64,000 nucleotides of DNA, taken from assembly GCA_025399215.1 (NCBI GenBank), contig MU621095.1, forward strand, positions 4,828-68,827, in the 5' to 3' direction. Origin of the DNA: Globomyces pollinis-pini. Lineage: Eukaryota; Chytridiomycota; Chytridiomycetes; Rhizophydiales; Globomycetaceae. Of the stretch, positions 45,410 through 56,608 are shown piece by piece. Position 1 is the first letter of the stretch. Each line of letters opens with the position of its first letter. A model generated the notes under the pieces. The model was given only the letters and a program-made list of their open reading frames with translations. It was not told where the DNA came from and did no database searches. A program made the translations under genes and the position numbers.

Positions 45410-46433
45410 ATGGAAGAGCTGACATTCAAAAAATCAAAAAAACCAAAAAAGACAATAAGAAAACGAATCAATAATGCATCTGATGAAGAGAATGATGGGA
45501 CGGATACTGTTACTATTTCAGCTTCTGACTTGAAGAAATCTAGGAAAAAATCAAAGGTTGAAGACCTTCAAAAAAATGAACAAATCGATGATTCAATGAC
45601 TCATCTAGGTGTTGCCTTTAAATCTTCTGGAACTGCTGTAAGTCTTGTGGAAAATACTGCATTTCGAAGACTGGATGTTGATGGGAGGGATGGAGAAACG
45701 TTGAATGCTGATCAGTTGGATAAATCAACTTCCCAAGATGGACTTTATCAAGGATTAAACAGTTATAACGAATTTATAAACAAAAAGCAGGAAAAAGTTA
45801 CCCAAAGTAATGCTGGTGGGTTACGAGCAGGTCCATTACGAGCAGTGTCAAATGTAAAAATATCATGTAGATTTGATTATGCTGCTGGAATATGTAAAGA
45901 CTACAAAGAAACAGGTTATTGTGGATTTGGGGATTCTTGTGTCTTTATGCACGATCGAGGAGATTATTTACAGTAATGACAGTTTGATTAACTTCTAGAG
46001 GTTTAAATGTATTTATTGACATCAGGTTGGCAACTAGATCAACAATGGGAAGAGGATATGAAAAAAGCTGAAGAAGAGAGGAATCCCAACAGATTTCATA
46101 TTGAAAATGAAGTAGAGGAAGAAGAAATCGATTCTGATGACGATTTGCCATTTGCATGTTTGATTTGTAGAGGCGACTTTAAATCACCAATCGTAACCAA
46201 GTAAGAATTGATATCAACTAACACTATTTAGATGTAAACATTACTTTTGTGAAAGTTGTGCACTCAAACATTTTGCCAAAACCCCAGGTTGTTTTGCATG
46301 TAGTTTAAACACTCAAGGAGTGTTTAACAATGCAAAAGATATACTGCCGAAAGTTGAAGCAAAGAAGAAACGTATGGCAGAAAGAGAAGCAGAGATTAGA
46401 GAAGCAATGGCAGCAGAGGAAGAGCAAGATTAA
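45410..46433 (+). CDS. CWC24: Spliceosome factor RNF113/Cwc24 (CCCH + RING)
   Basis: Transient Bact-complex splicing factor with E3-ligase-type RING. 313 aa. Lys-rich N-terminus ([16 protein letters not shown]), SRKKSKVED element, [20 protein letters not shown] leading into the C3H1 finger ([20 protein letters not shown] ... [10 protein letters not shown]), [11 protein letters not shown], acidic linker [14 protein letters not shown] and RING (CLIC ... [14 protein letters not shown] ... CFAC), then [12 protein letters not shown]. Introns: 45973-45998, 46001-46025, 46201-46231. The conserved join DRGDYLQ-GWQLD needs a 2-nt exon (AG, 45999-46000) between two canonical introns of 26 and 25 nt. 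Confidence 0.93.
45999..46000 (+). other. Predicted 2-nt microexon in RNF113/CWC24
   Basis: The upstream exon ends TTA CA (45972) and the downstream exon begins GTTGGCAA (46026). Inserting AG gives CAA GGT TGG, encoding the conserved Q-GW. Removing 45973-46025 as one intron shifts frame and hits a stop within 16 codons. Confidence 0.72.
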
Positions 46434-46553
46434 CATTCCATTTCTATACATTTACTTAATACAGATGTAATAAATTCTTAATGAACCATCACTTTGTGAA
46501 TCTGAATCTAGATTTCAACAGTCTATTCAATACAATAATCAACTGATTTTTAT

Positions 46554-47074
46554 TTAATTCCCTGATGATGGTAATCTATTTTCTGAATTCTCTTTCCAAA
46601 CACTACCATCCATATAAATTTCTTTTTTCCAAATTGGAACTTTTGCCTTGAGTTCATCCATCAACCAATCCAATGCTTGAATGGCAGGTTTTCGATGAGC
46701 AGAAGTCGTGACAACTAGAATGGATGCCTGAGTTGGTTCTACCACTCCCAATCGATGAATAATAGCAATTCCAATTAAATCAGTGTATAGTTGTCTAGCT
46801 TTGTTTGCAATATCAGTCATGACCTTGATAGCCATTGGTTCGTATGCTTCATAAGCTAGTTTTGTTACTTCTTTTGTTATTCCTTCGTCTGTATTTTTTT
46901 TTTTGTTAATATTGATGATTACTTGTGAATGAATCTCTAGTTGTTCCCAGGAAACTTACAACTGCACCTAAAATGTTATATACAATGCTCCATACCAACT
47001 TTGCTGTCTCTAAATTTGTTTATGATAGAGTCTGAGTCAATCTTTTCATGAGTGATTTCAATGATTTGTAACAT
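46554..47074 (-). CDS. MOCS2B: Molybdopterin synthase large subunit (MOCS2B/MoaE)
   Basis: Large subunit of molybdopterin synthase, which converts cPMP to molybdopterin with sulfur from MOCS2A. 152 aa, three exons (introns 46968-46995 and 46889-46922). Motifs: GAVVSFLGTTRDSF, LAYEAYEPMAIKVM, IAIIHRLGVVEPTQASILVV, SAHRKPAIQALDWLMDELK, VPIWKKEIYMDGSVW; the conserved active-site lysine motif PIWKKE is intact. Implies a Mo-cofactor pathway, e.g. nitrate reductase or sulfite oxidase, elsewhere in the genome. Confidence 0.95.
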
Positions 47075-47190
47075 TTGAGATTGATTGGAATTAGGTAAAA
47101 ATTTATGAGTCCTAATGAGTTCCAAAGACAAAAATTAAAACGGGACAAGTAGTAGTAGAATATACTTTAAAGAACTTTTATTATATGAAC

Positions 47191-50029
47191 TTAAACAGAA
47201 AGGACAGTGTCAGCAGCAATGGATTTCTTTGTCTTGAATGCATTTACAGCTTTTACTAACAATAGCACCTTCTTAGCCTTCTTGATATTCTTGGTAACAC
47301 GATCAACGACAATCTTTCTGGCAATCTTCTTGGCGAGTTTCTCCTTTTGAGCAGAAGTAGGCCACACACGAGCAGTGAATTCGAAACTCCAGCTTTTGAA
47401 GACGTACACTTTAACAATATCGAGTAACATAAACATGACTAAAGAAATGGCTAGTACTCCAACAGTCCAACCAACACCAATTGGATGAGCACCAAGGTAT
47501 TCTGGACCAATAATGGTAATAATACCAGCAATGATTTGTGTTCCAATAATAGCAACCAAGAAAGTCATTGATGGCATAGACTTCCACCACCAAGTTGATA
47601 GACGGGTAGAGAAAATGACAAAGTGCGGACAGGATGAAATTTGCAAATACATAATGGTTTGTAAAATCTGGTAGTTGACAAAGTTTTCGTTCTTGATTGG
47701 TTTTCCTTCATCATTACGAGCAATTTCAGAGTAAGGGTAAATAGATTTGGCAACCAAGAAATGAGCGAAAGAAATCACCATAAGCAAGAAACCAAGGATG
47801 AATGATAAAGTCAACAATTGACCCAATCTCCACTTGTCAGGACGTTTAGAAATACGAGCATTGTCGACAGCAATAACTAAAGTAGCAGCATCGTTCAACA
47901 CAGCGATTAAGATAATCAACAAGTTAGGAAGTTCGAAATCAAAGAACAAAATAGAAATGAAGAAGAACAACAAGAAATGAATGGTGGAAGCAATTCGGTA
48001 AAGAGCATAGGATCTCATACGTTGGAAAATAGCACGGGAACACTTGATACCATCGACAATAGTAGATAAACCTTCAGCAAGTAAAACAATATCAGCAGCA
48101 GAACGAGCAGCTTCGGTACAACCTTCGACGGCAATACCAACATTAGCTTTCTTCAAAGCAGGAGCATCATTCACACCATCACCAGTCATACCAACAAGGT
48201 AACCACGTTGTTGAAGTAATTCTACAACACGGTATTTGTGTTCAGGGATAACATGAGCGAAACCATCACACTTGACACAACGATCAATAAGTGCTTCTTC
48301 AGAAATGGAGGTATCTACCAATTTCTGTGCATCCAAGATGGTTCTTTGCATACCAAGACGGTGGGCAACTTCCTTTGCAATAATTTGTTGATCACCGGTA
48401 ATCATTTTAACGTTAACTCCAAGCTTTTCACATTCTTCAATAGTAGCCTTAGAATCTTCACGAGGAGGATCCAAAAGAGATACCAAACCAACCAATTCAA
48501 ATTTGTTCATTTCAGGATCAACAGTACGGGCAACACCCAAAGCACGTAAACCACGACCAGCAAAGTTGATGACAGCATCAGTAGCTTGGTCATGACCACC
48601 ACAAAGACGGATGATAACTTGAGGAGCACCTTTAATAACACGGAATTGTTCACCAGTTGTTAAGTTGGTAATCTTTCCTTCAGTATATTTGGAAGTAGGG
48701 TTAAATGGAGTGAAGTTGTCGACCTTGTATCCTGGAATACGATGGTCTTGAACTTCACGGTCTCTAAGAAGTGGAACTTGAGCAATAGCAGTACGACGAA
48801 TAGTAGATTCAATTGGGTCTTGAGCACCATGTTCAGAGGAAAAGAAACAATCCAATAAAATTTCATCTTCAGTATATGGAACACCAGTTCCAACAAAATC
48901 AGTAGTAGTGTTACCTCTATTTGCCAAAAATGGTTTATCAAATGAGAGCTTGTTCATGGTCAAAGTACCAGTCTTATCAGAACAGAGGATAGAGACAGAT
49001 GCCAATTCTTCAATAGCAGTGAGACGTTTAACAATGACTTGCTTTTTAGCCAATTGAGATGCACCAACAGCCATAGTAACAGACATAACGGTAGGTAAAC
49101 CGACAGGAATAGCAGCAATAGTAATAATGACAGTTTGTTCTAAAGAAGCAAGGAGGTTTCGCTTCTTGACGAACTTAGCATCAATAAAGATAATAGCAGC
49201 CATGAAAAGGGTAATAAGAACTAAGAAATCACCAATGGTTTTGATGACCTTTTGGAAGTGACCTTCTTCATTGGTAATGGAAATTAAGTTAGCAGCACGA
49301 CCAATGTAAGTGTTTACACCGGTTTTGATAACAACAGCCAACATGACACCTTGTTTGACGATAGAAGAAGAGTAAGCAACATCACCCATTCCCTTGGATA
49401 CAGGTAAAGATTCACCAGTTAAAGCAGCTTGATCAATTTGAAGTTTAGCTTCAGTAATTTCACCAGTAACACCAATACCAAAAAGTTTGCAATCAGCAGG
49501 AACGATATCACCCAATCGAAGAGCAATAATATCACCAGGAACTAAAAGAACAGCTTCGACTTCAACCAATGAACCGTTACGCCAAGCTCTAGTTTTTAAA
49601 GCCAAAGTATTTTTCAAAGCGTCCAATGCAGATTCGGCTTTGGCTTCTTCATGGAAACCAATAACAGCATTTGCAATCAAGACGAAGACCAAAATACCGA
49701 AATCCAACCAATCGTGAAGGACAGCAGAAAGAACTACTGCCAATTCAAGCAAGTAAGAAATTGGTCCGAGGAAATAACCCAAAAATTTCAAGTAAGGGTT
49801 TACTCTAACTTCTGGAAGTTCTGAAACGGATTAGAACGGAAAAAAGCTTACCATTGCGTCCAAACTGGACAAGACGCTCACTAGCTTCAGCGTCAGTAAG
49901 ACCTTTACTAGGATCCGTTTGAATGAGTTTTTCTAATTCAGGGTCTAGTACTTCGACAGTTTCCTTATGTTCCGGCTCAACGAACTCTTTCTTATCTAAA
50001 AGATTAAATTTGGTGGAGTTACCGCTCAT
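47191..50029 (-). CDS. PMA1: Plasma-membrane H+-ATPase (P-type IIIA, Pma1)
   Basis: Electrogenic proton pump energising the plasma membrane. 935 aa with one 31-nt intron (49821-49851). P-type landmarks: TM1-2 (ISYLLELAVVLSAVLHDWLD), FHEEAKAESALDALKNTLAL, LVPGDIIALRLGDIVPADCK, actuator TGES, IAAIPVGLPTVMSVTMAVGA (TM4), phosphorylation loop CSDKTGTLTMNKL, KGAPQVI, DPPREDSKATI, hinge TGDGVNDAPALKKANVGIA, and C-terminal TMs. The C-terminus ends KKSIAADTVLSV. The intron separates the first 60 codons from the membrane domain. A 1.9-kb gene-free region lies upstream, the longest in the window. Confidence 0.97.
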
Positions 50030-51972
50030 ATCGCTTCTAATTTGTGAAAAAAATATTAATTTAATTCTCTTTTATACTGGTCCCACTCCCGCGATACAGA
50101 TTTTGAGATGTGGCACGGTGCCACCGGTAATGACCCCAATTAATCTTTGGTTGAAACGATATTTGCGGGTTTTGCAGACAGAAATGGAACGAGAGGTAGC
50201 AAATGTAGGCTGATTAACGGAGAGCGGAAGGAAGAGCCAGATGCACAAGACGCGAAACCCACCAGAAGGCAGTAAATAGAATGAATTGTGCTACTATTAC
50301 AGATGGGGCACAACTAGTAACACAAGCGACTCATGTACTTCACTTAATATTAATAAACCGTTTGCAGTTGGGTCTGTTAAAGTTTTGTTCTACAATCCCC
50401 TTTGTGGTTCAATCTAGTTTTCTTCTCTACTTTAATGAATCATGCCAAAGCCTGAGCTGAAAAAAAATATGAAGCCCAGACCAACAAAAAAATAGTTCAC
50501 ATGATTGAATACAAGAAATTTATGAGGTTTTGTTCACCTCCAAATTTAACGTTTCAAATCTTCGATCAATGATGCTGTTTACCATTGGTATTGCACATTG
50601 ACCTTATTTTAGCTACTGAGTTTGAACGGAATTTATAGCATTCTTCCCCTAGGATTAGTTTAGTTGTCCGTGGTGCTTCCCGTGTGAAAGCGGACAGTCA
50701 GCATGATAGTAGACTAAGTTAAACATCAACATGGAATAATAATCGAAATGATAAGATTATAAATGTATCCTTTCATATGTTTATTTTGATGGGGTTCTGA
50801 CTGCTATGTTTTTGCCAAATCGTGCTTGGATGCCAATGATCACGCATTATGCTGTGTATGAAATTGTTGATCTTAGTCAACCACACTTGAGTACCAAAAC
50901 CCACAACTGAGTCAGTTTGTAGTTGTTTACATCATTTCCATCGACCTTTTCACCAGCCAAATTACGGTTCATATTCGATCGAATTTGATCATCTGGAAAT
51001 GATCAAATTAGAGATTGTGTAAACCCAAATGAAGTATCCAGTTTAACTTAATAAGTATCACAAGAATGGTTCAAAGGGAACAGATGGATACTTTGTATTT
51101 AGGAGTAGCGTTTCTGTCTGGCACGAATGTAAACTACCAGGCAAAGAATTCACTCAAACTTTACTGAAACATACCAGTTCCGATCTTCGTTAAAGTAGCG
51201 AGATGCTCTTGAATCATTCATCGCTTACTGGGTTATTGGTTCTTTTATTTGACATTAATGCAAACCACAATGAATGAACTACTTATCCATGAATGGGGTA
51301 TCTGATATACCTGACTTCATCATCCCCTTATTCGTGTTGCTCTTGCTTATATTTATGTCAACAGTGTCATTTAAAAGCTCTCAAATGCCCTTCCAGTTGG
51401 TCAATCACTCCCTCCATCATAATCAATTAGAACAACTTTTTTAAGGACTTCTTTTATCAATCGGCGTTTTGGTGTCGATTCAAATGCTGAAGACCAAGCT
51501 AAGCGTTTGATTAATACATTTCTGAAATAGGTAGTTGATTTTTGTACACGAGGTGAGTTCGACTAGATTCATGCTTCGTGCAGTAGCATATATCGCTATA
51601 AATAGCTCTTTGTTATTCCTCAAAATATACTGTTCGTACCCAAAGTTAATAATATAAAGTCAGATGCGATCTAAAAAGTCAACAATTGCAATGAGCACAA
51701 AAGCGAATATCGACTAACAGCAGAAAACTAAGTAGCTACTGTCTCCTTCTGGTGACTGAGCCATACAACAATGCTAGAAAGCTTAATGCCTTAGAACTTG
51801 ATTGGAGAATGTACGTACATAAGGAACTGGATAGAGGTACATCCGAGTTTACTTTGAAATAGTTTTAGCCCGTTATTAGGTTACCACATACAACTTTGTA
51901 CAGTACTGGGAAACAGGTGATGAACTGTGTGAAAGCAAAAGGAAAGAAGTTTGACACATTAAAAGCAACGAG
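50030..51972. other. Long upstream region of PMA1, no supported gene
   Basis: 1.94 kb between the divergent PMA1 and MDM35 start codons, by far the largest gap in an otherwise packed window. The 200 bp next to PMA1 look noticeably richer in G+C than other spacers here. It contains a perfect 15-bp inverted repeat at 50110-50124. Short open stretches exist (a 59-codon plus-strand ORF from 50281; a 35-codon open stretch at about 51423-51530 ending LINTFLK), with no family match. Best read as an extended regulatory region; an unrecognised short multi-exon gene or ncRNA is possible. Confidence 0.5.
50110..50124. promoter_or_regulatory. Perfect inverted repeat upstream of PMA1
   Basis: GTGGCAC-G-GTGCCAC, a 7+1+7 perfect dyad centred 88 bp upstream of the PMA1 ATG. 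Dyads of this size are typical of dimeric regulator sites; no specific factor is identified. Confidence 0.45.
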
Positions 51973-52247
51973 ATGGCATCAATTTCACCGGAATGTAATA
52001 ACCTTAAACAAAAATATGATCTCTGTTTTAATACTTGGTATTCTGAAAAGTATCTGCAGGGGGATACTACTCAACCTTGTCAAGACCTTTTCAAAGAGTA
52101 TAAAGCTTGTGTTTGGGTATATTATTCATTCAACTAACAACTGGATAGAAGAATATCAAGGAAAGAAATATAGATAAACTTATTTTGGATGCGACTAAAG
52201 AAGCTGGAATACCTTTACCTCAAGGATACCACCCTGAAGACCATTGA
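51973..52247 (+). CDS. MDM35: Mdm35/TRIAP1 twin-CX9C protein
   Basis: Mitochondrial intermembrane-space protein that pairs with Ups/PRELI lipid-transfer proteins. 80 aa in two exons split by a 32-nt intron (52117-52148). N-terminus MASISPECNNLKQKYDLCFN gives the first CX9C; WYSEKYLQGDTTQP links to the second CX9C (PCQDLFKEYKACVWK). After the intron the tail is GIPLPQGYHPEDH. The GDTTQPC-DLFKEYKACV block is near identical to animal and fungal family members. Too short to stand out as an unspliced ORF. Confidence 0.95.
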
Positions 52248-52461
52248 CTAAAGTAAATATAAGTCTTGTGTAAAATTCAAAATGTTGTGTATTGTATTAT
52301 TCAGTCAAATGGAATCAAATTGAAATCCATCATCAATGCTACCATCCATCTTACATCTCTTATTAGCATAGATTCTGCACCTTAATTTCGACTCTATCAA
52401 ATACTAAACAGGAAATGTTGTTAAAAAGTCTTTAATTCATCAAATGGTACATTATTATCTA

Positions 52462-53918
52462 TTAGCCAACTTTCATCATCAAATCTGGTAGATGGGATAC
52501 TTTAGCTTTTCTTAAGGATCTATCTTTCCTCTCCTCTTCAGCTTCAGCTTTCATGCGATGCCACATATGTCTCATTCTACAATGTTAACTGTACATCAAA
52601 ATCAATGTTATGATATCAAAATTGTAATAGATATAGAGTCCCTTTACCTCTTTGTCTGCATGCTAGTGATTTCTACTTTACGCATCCAACCTTTTAGCTT
52701 CTTTTGTAGTTCCTGTTGAGAAGCTTTAACCAAAACATAATCCATCACCTACTGATTAAGATTTGACTGAAAATACATCAGGCACTCTGAATTGATCCAT
52801 TTGATTTAATAACCATTTGTTCAATCGTGCAGCTTTCTCTTTTTCATTTTCAACCACTGTTGCTTCCGTCACCAGTTTCGCCAACAGATCCTTTCTTTGA
52901 GATATTTCAACACGTAATCTGGTTGATTCCAATGTAAGACTTTGTAATTTTTTCTTCTTAATTAACGTTATTTAAGATTTACTTTGTAATGATTCAGGAT
53001 CTGCATGGTATTACCAGCTGTCATCTTCAGCTTGAGTAATTCTGAATTCCTTTCTTCGATTTTTTGCATGTACTGCTTATTTTCGATTTGTAATTGATCA
53101 AAATCAATCGCGTGTAATACCTCTCCCATTTCTTCCTTTTGCTTCAATTGTAAATGAAGCTTATTTTTTTGAACTTTTAATGTAACGTTCTTTAATCGAA
53201 CTTTTTCTATTATAGCTTCCTAGCATTGATTCATTAGTCTTTTTGTGCTTACTTTGGCTCGGATTTTGTCTTCAAAGTATCTCACTATTCTTTCCGCAAT
53301 TACTTTCCCTGTTCGTCGGTTTAATGCTTGCTGTTCTATATCTCGTTTAAATTCATACTACATTCAGTCGATCCATGTCTTACAACTGCTTTCTTTATCT
53401 CCGCAACTCGTATCTCAACTTCTTCCAATTCAGCCTTAAGTTAGTACTTGCAGTTGCTTGATTACTTTGAAATTGTCTATTATTTTACCCCATTCCTCTT
53501 TGCTATGCTGAATCTCATCTCGAAGTTCTTCCAATTCTCTTGTTGCAATCTCAGACTTTTGCTCATACGTCAAAAATATATCTAAAACAAGATTAATGCA
53601 AGATATGAAATTACTTCTTTGCTCCTCTTTCTTTTGTTCTCCCTTCTTTTTCTTTTCTCTCCTTCCTTCTTTACCTCTCTCTTGTCCAGCATCCGTATCT
53701 TGTTGAGTAACCGGATTATCTCCTTCTTCTTTCCCAACTGGCGTGACTCTATTTAGATACATTTCAAACATTAGATTTTCAGCTTCCAAATGTCTAACTT
53801 TTCGAGCCAACTCCTGTTGCAATCTAAATAATTCTTTATCGTTATATGTATCGAAATCAATTGATTCTAGTGCAGCCCCTAGTGATGGAAGAATTGATTC
53901 ATTCTGATTGTCTCCCAT
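52462..53918 (-). CDS. CCDC113: CCDC113/CFAP263 axonemal coiled-coil protein
   Basis: Cilia/flagella-associated coiled-coil protein that works with CCDC96 near radial spokes. 402 aa in eight exons; introns include 53435-53465, 53582-53614-region (33 nt) and an unusually long 71-nt intron (52577-52647). Conserved blocks: RHLEAENLMFEMYLNRV, EIATRELEELRDEI, AELEEVEIRVAEIKK, RIVRYFEDKIRAKEAIIEKV, LHLQLKQKEEMGEVLHAIDF, KMTAGNTMQILNHYK, FRVPDVMDYVLVKAS. A Lys/Glu-rich insert (REKKKKGEQKKEEQR) lies after the first block. Third flagellar gene in the window. Confidence 0.92.
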
Positions 53919-54266
53919 CTGTAAAGTCTGATAAAAACGCGTTTGTGAATTATTTCCATTTTAATGACATTGTCAAATTGAGGCGATCAAAAAAACAATC
54001 AACAATTAATTTCTATAAACATAAATAGGATTGAAAAATGATTAGGTTTTTACGTGGTAGCCAGTCTATCAATTGCTTGTTACTCTCTGGCCAGTTTGGC
54101 CACAGTCTATAGTTATAAAAATAATCAATTCTAGTTTATTAAACAAATTAACTTATATACCAGTTGTAAATTTTATATTTTTTTATTTCTATAGTGAATC
54201 GACTTGGTAAGAAAAAATATCTACATTTCTTAACAAGTGATCGTTTAAATTAAATAGTTAAAGAAT
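53919..54266. other. Intergenic, CCDC113 upstream region
   Basis: 348 bp, AT-rich. No ORF or known element seen between the CCDC113 start and the GATA-factor stop on the same strand. Confidence 0.5.
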
Positions 54267-54887
54267 CTAGTACGCAGAACTAGGGGGAATGGTAGATCTT
54301 CTGGAAACTTTATCATTTTTCCAACTACCATAGATCATCACATCTTGTAAGATTTTACCACGCATCCATTTAACACCACACTAGAAAGAGAATAAGATTA
54401 TGATGGATATAGATAGTTTACTTTGTTACATAGATCGTCATAGCCAGGGGGACCATGTCTCCATAATGGTGTTTGAGTAGATTTACAGTAATCGCAAGTT
54501 CTACCCGTCACTGGATCTTTCCTTTTCTTTCGTTCCTTTTTACCCTTTGAATCAGAAGAGTCTACCGATGAAGTCTCATCTATGTGATTAGCAAAAAAGA
54601 TCAATCGTACCCAGGAAACGCGAAGTGCTCGAATCAGTACTAGAATCCATCGACATGGAGCTTTGTAATAAAATCTGGGCCACATGAAACAATTCAGGAT
54701 CATTTGATGGATATTTTAGGCCACTATCAGAGGTATCATAATCAGTTTCATTGTGAATAATGTTTGGGTTGGGTAAATCTAAAAGTAAATAGGCATCATC
54801 CAAAGAAGTTTCGAATATCTCGGATATGGGACTGGAATCAATGTTTTGAGTTTCTTTCTTCTTGTTGGTTTTCTTTAAGCCTTTCAT
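54267..54887 (-). CDS. GATA-type zinc-finger transcription factor
   Basis: 182 aa in three exons (introns 54580-54610 of 31 nt and 54381-54421 of 41 nt). Acidic/Ser-rich N-terminus, a basic run (GKKERKKRKDPVTGR), then a single class-IV zinc finger: CDYCKSTQTPLWRHGPPGYD followed by DLCNKC and GVKWMRGKILQ. The second CxxC is split by the 41-nt intron exactly between LCNK and CGVKW. The WRHGPPG core is that of fungal GATA factors. Targets unknown. Confidence 0.92.
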
Positions 54888-55445
54888 ATTGATGTTTAGT
54901 AAAATGAGATCTAAATTTGAAAACGCGAAGATCCATGCAAATACAAATTACAGTGTCAATATTCAAAACAATAAACCTAACTAATGTTGCACATCTCACT
55001 TGACTTATAAATTGCCATTCTTATGAAATCAGATCAGCTTATTTTATTATCATTTGAGTGAAATTCAATCAATGACATTCATTGGTGTTTAATCTCAAAA
55101 ATCTCGACTAGAAACCGACAAAAGCATTTTCAATATCAATTAATATAGCAATGAAAGACATTCAAGTGCAATCTTGCTTTCGTTATATTGGTGATTATTA
55201 TTACCATAACGAGAATTAACCCATTAACACCAGTAAAATACTCTATCTTAGTTGCAAGTAATCGACTAGTTGTGCTAGATCCAATAAATTTCTTTGCGAG
55301 TTAAGTACCAATCATTCAAACATTTTTAATTCGTGGGAACATTCCATTGTAAGTTCAGTTTTATATTCATCTACCATTCACTGTGTACCACTAAAAGCAT
55401 ATTTCAACAAATTGCCATATTTAATATCTTCTTATCATCTGAAGG
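54888..55445. other. Intergenic, GATA-factor upstream region
   Basis: 558 bp, strongly AT-rich, between the GATA-factor ATG and the XPA stop. No ORF or repeat recognised; likely the GATA-factor promoter. Confidence 0.5.
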
Positions 55446-56207
55446 TTACAATTCTTCAAAGCAGAGTTCCAAATTGCAAATAGTACACGTCTGAACTTGT
55501 TCATCACCTCTTGATTTTGGACTTCCGTATACATGCTGGTGATCCACTTGATTCTGCAATCCTAATTGATTTTTACTCCAAAGTGTCGTTCGAGTTTTCT
55601 TCCTCAATTCCAATAACTTTTTCTTGAATTTCATATCTTTTCGTTTGACCTTCTCGTTCTCTCTCCTTTGAAACTCTTCATCTAGTTTTTCTGGACCTCC
55701 CCACTTTTCCCAAGCGAATTCCTCAACTTGAGCTCTTAGATATAACAACATGTTGGAATAAGTCGATTTATGTGGATTTGGCTTTATCCAATGGGGCAGT
55801 CTGGATGAATCTCTCAACTCACTATAATTAATAAAAACTATTAAATGCCTGTCTGTAAGTAAATAATCCTCTCTGCATTCGGTTTTTGTCAATAAAGAGT
55901 AAGAATCTGGCATAGCTAATTTACAAGCATTGCAAACTTGAGCTTTATAATGCTTATAATAATTTAAATCCAAGTCAATTGAAGGACAGTGTTTACATTG
56001 TAGGCCTTCTGTTTGTTCAACAACTGCTGTCTCTGCTGGTTCAATTGAAACAGGAACATCCTCCTCGGCTGGCAGAAAGAATCCACCTTTGGTATCCTTG
56101 TGAGTTGTCAAGTTATATTCGCAATAGTTCAAGTCAATCTGTCTCGGTTTCCTCTTCATTCTTTTTTGTCCAAGTTTTTTGTCAGACCTTTGATAAACAC
56201 ATCCCAT
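55446..56207 (-). CDS. XPA: DNA damage-recognition protein XPA/Rad14
   Basis: Scaffold of nucleotide excision repair that binds damaged DNA and places XPF-ERCC1, whose catalytic subunit is encoded 50 kb away. Intronless, 253 aa. Seen: YCEYNLTTHKDTKGGFFLPA, zinc finger CKHCPSIDLDLNY ... QVCNACKL, LLTKTECREDYLLTD, LPHWIKPNPHKSTYSNMLLY, LRAQVEEFAWEKWGGPEKLD, EEFQRRE, and the C-terminal HVYGSPKSRGDEQVQTCTIC with EEL end (TFIIH-binding region). An in-frame TGA lies shortly upstream of the ATG and no in-frame ATG sits between them. One of only two intronless genes here. Confidence 0.95.
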   Translation of the reverse strand: MGCVYQRSDKKLGQKRMKRKPRQIDLNYCEYNLTTHKDTKGGFFLPAEEDVPVSIEPAETAVVEQTEGLQCKHCPSIDLDLNYYKHYKAQVCNACKLAMPDSYSLLTKTECREDYLLTDRHLIVFINYSELRDSSRLPHWIKPNPHKSTYSNMLLYLRAQVEEFAWEKWGGPEKLDEEFQRRENEKVKRKDMKFKKKLLELRKKTRTTLWSKNQLGLQNQVDHQHVYGSPKSRGDEQVQTCTICNLELCFEEL

Positions 56208-56608
56208 GAGATCCCTTTTCCATTGGATTTTTCATAATTTCTGTTTTGTTGATCGCTTTTCATTTGTGATGATAAATGTGTTGATGAAAGTTTTAAATGA
56301 AATTCCAGAGCGATTGAAGGTATATATTTAAGTATTAAAGGATTGCCAAGCTACTTATAGTATAATGTATGAAGTATTAGTGTAGTTTGAGTTATTCCCC
56401 TAAAATTTAAGGTTTATTTTAGATCTTAATTACAATGGCAGCATTCAACGCTTACGAAGAATACTACTATTCACAAGGAAATGATCTCACTCTAATAAGT
56501 ATGTCCATCTAGAAAAGTACTGTTATGGTATAAAAGGGTTGGATTTACTACATTTTTCAATTCACATTCAGAATAAGATTTTCTTGCTTTTAGGTCAAGT
56601 TCATCCAA
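56208..56608. other. Divergent XPA/GEMIN6 promoter with short upstream ORF
   Basis: 401 bp between divergent starts. A 25-codon plus-strand ORF (56435-56512, MAAFNAYEEYYYSQGNDLTL) ends upstream of GEMIN6. It could be an upstream ORF, or a first exon if the GT at 56499 splices to the TTTTAG at 56593, but that join does not continue the GEMIN6 frame. TATA-like A/T stretches near 56320. Confidence 0.4.

Noticed and set aside
48660..48941. 93-codon minus-strand open frame inside PMA1
   Set aside because: Alternate frame of the P-type ATPase gene, which is continuous and conserved here.
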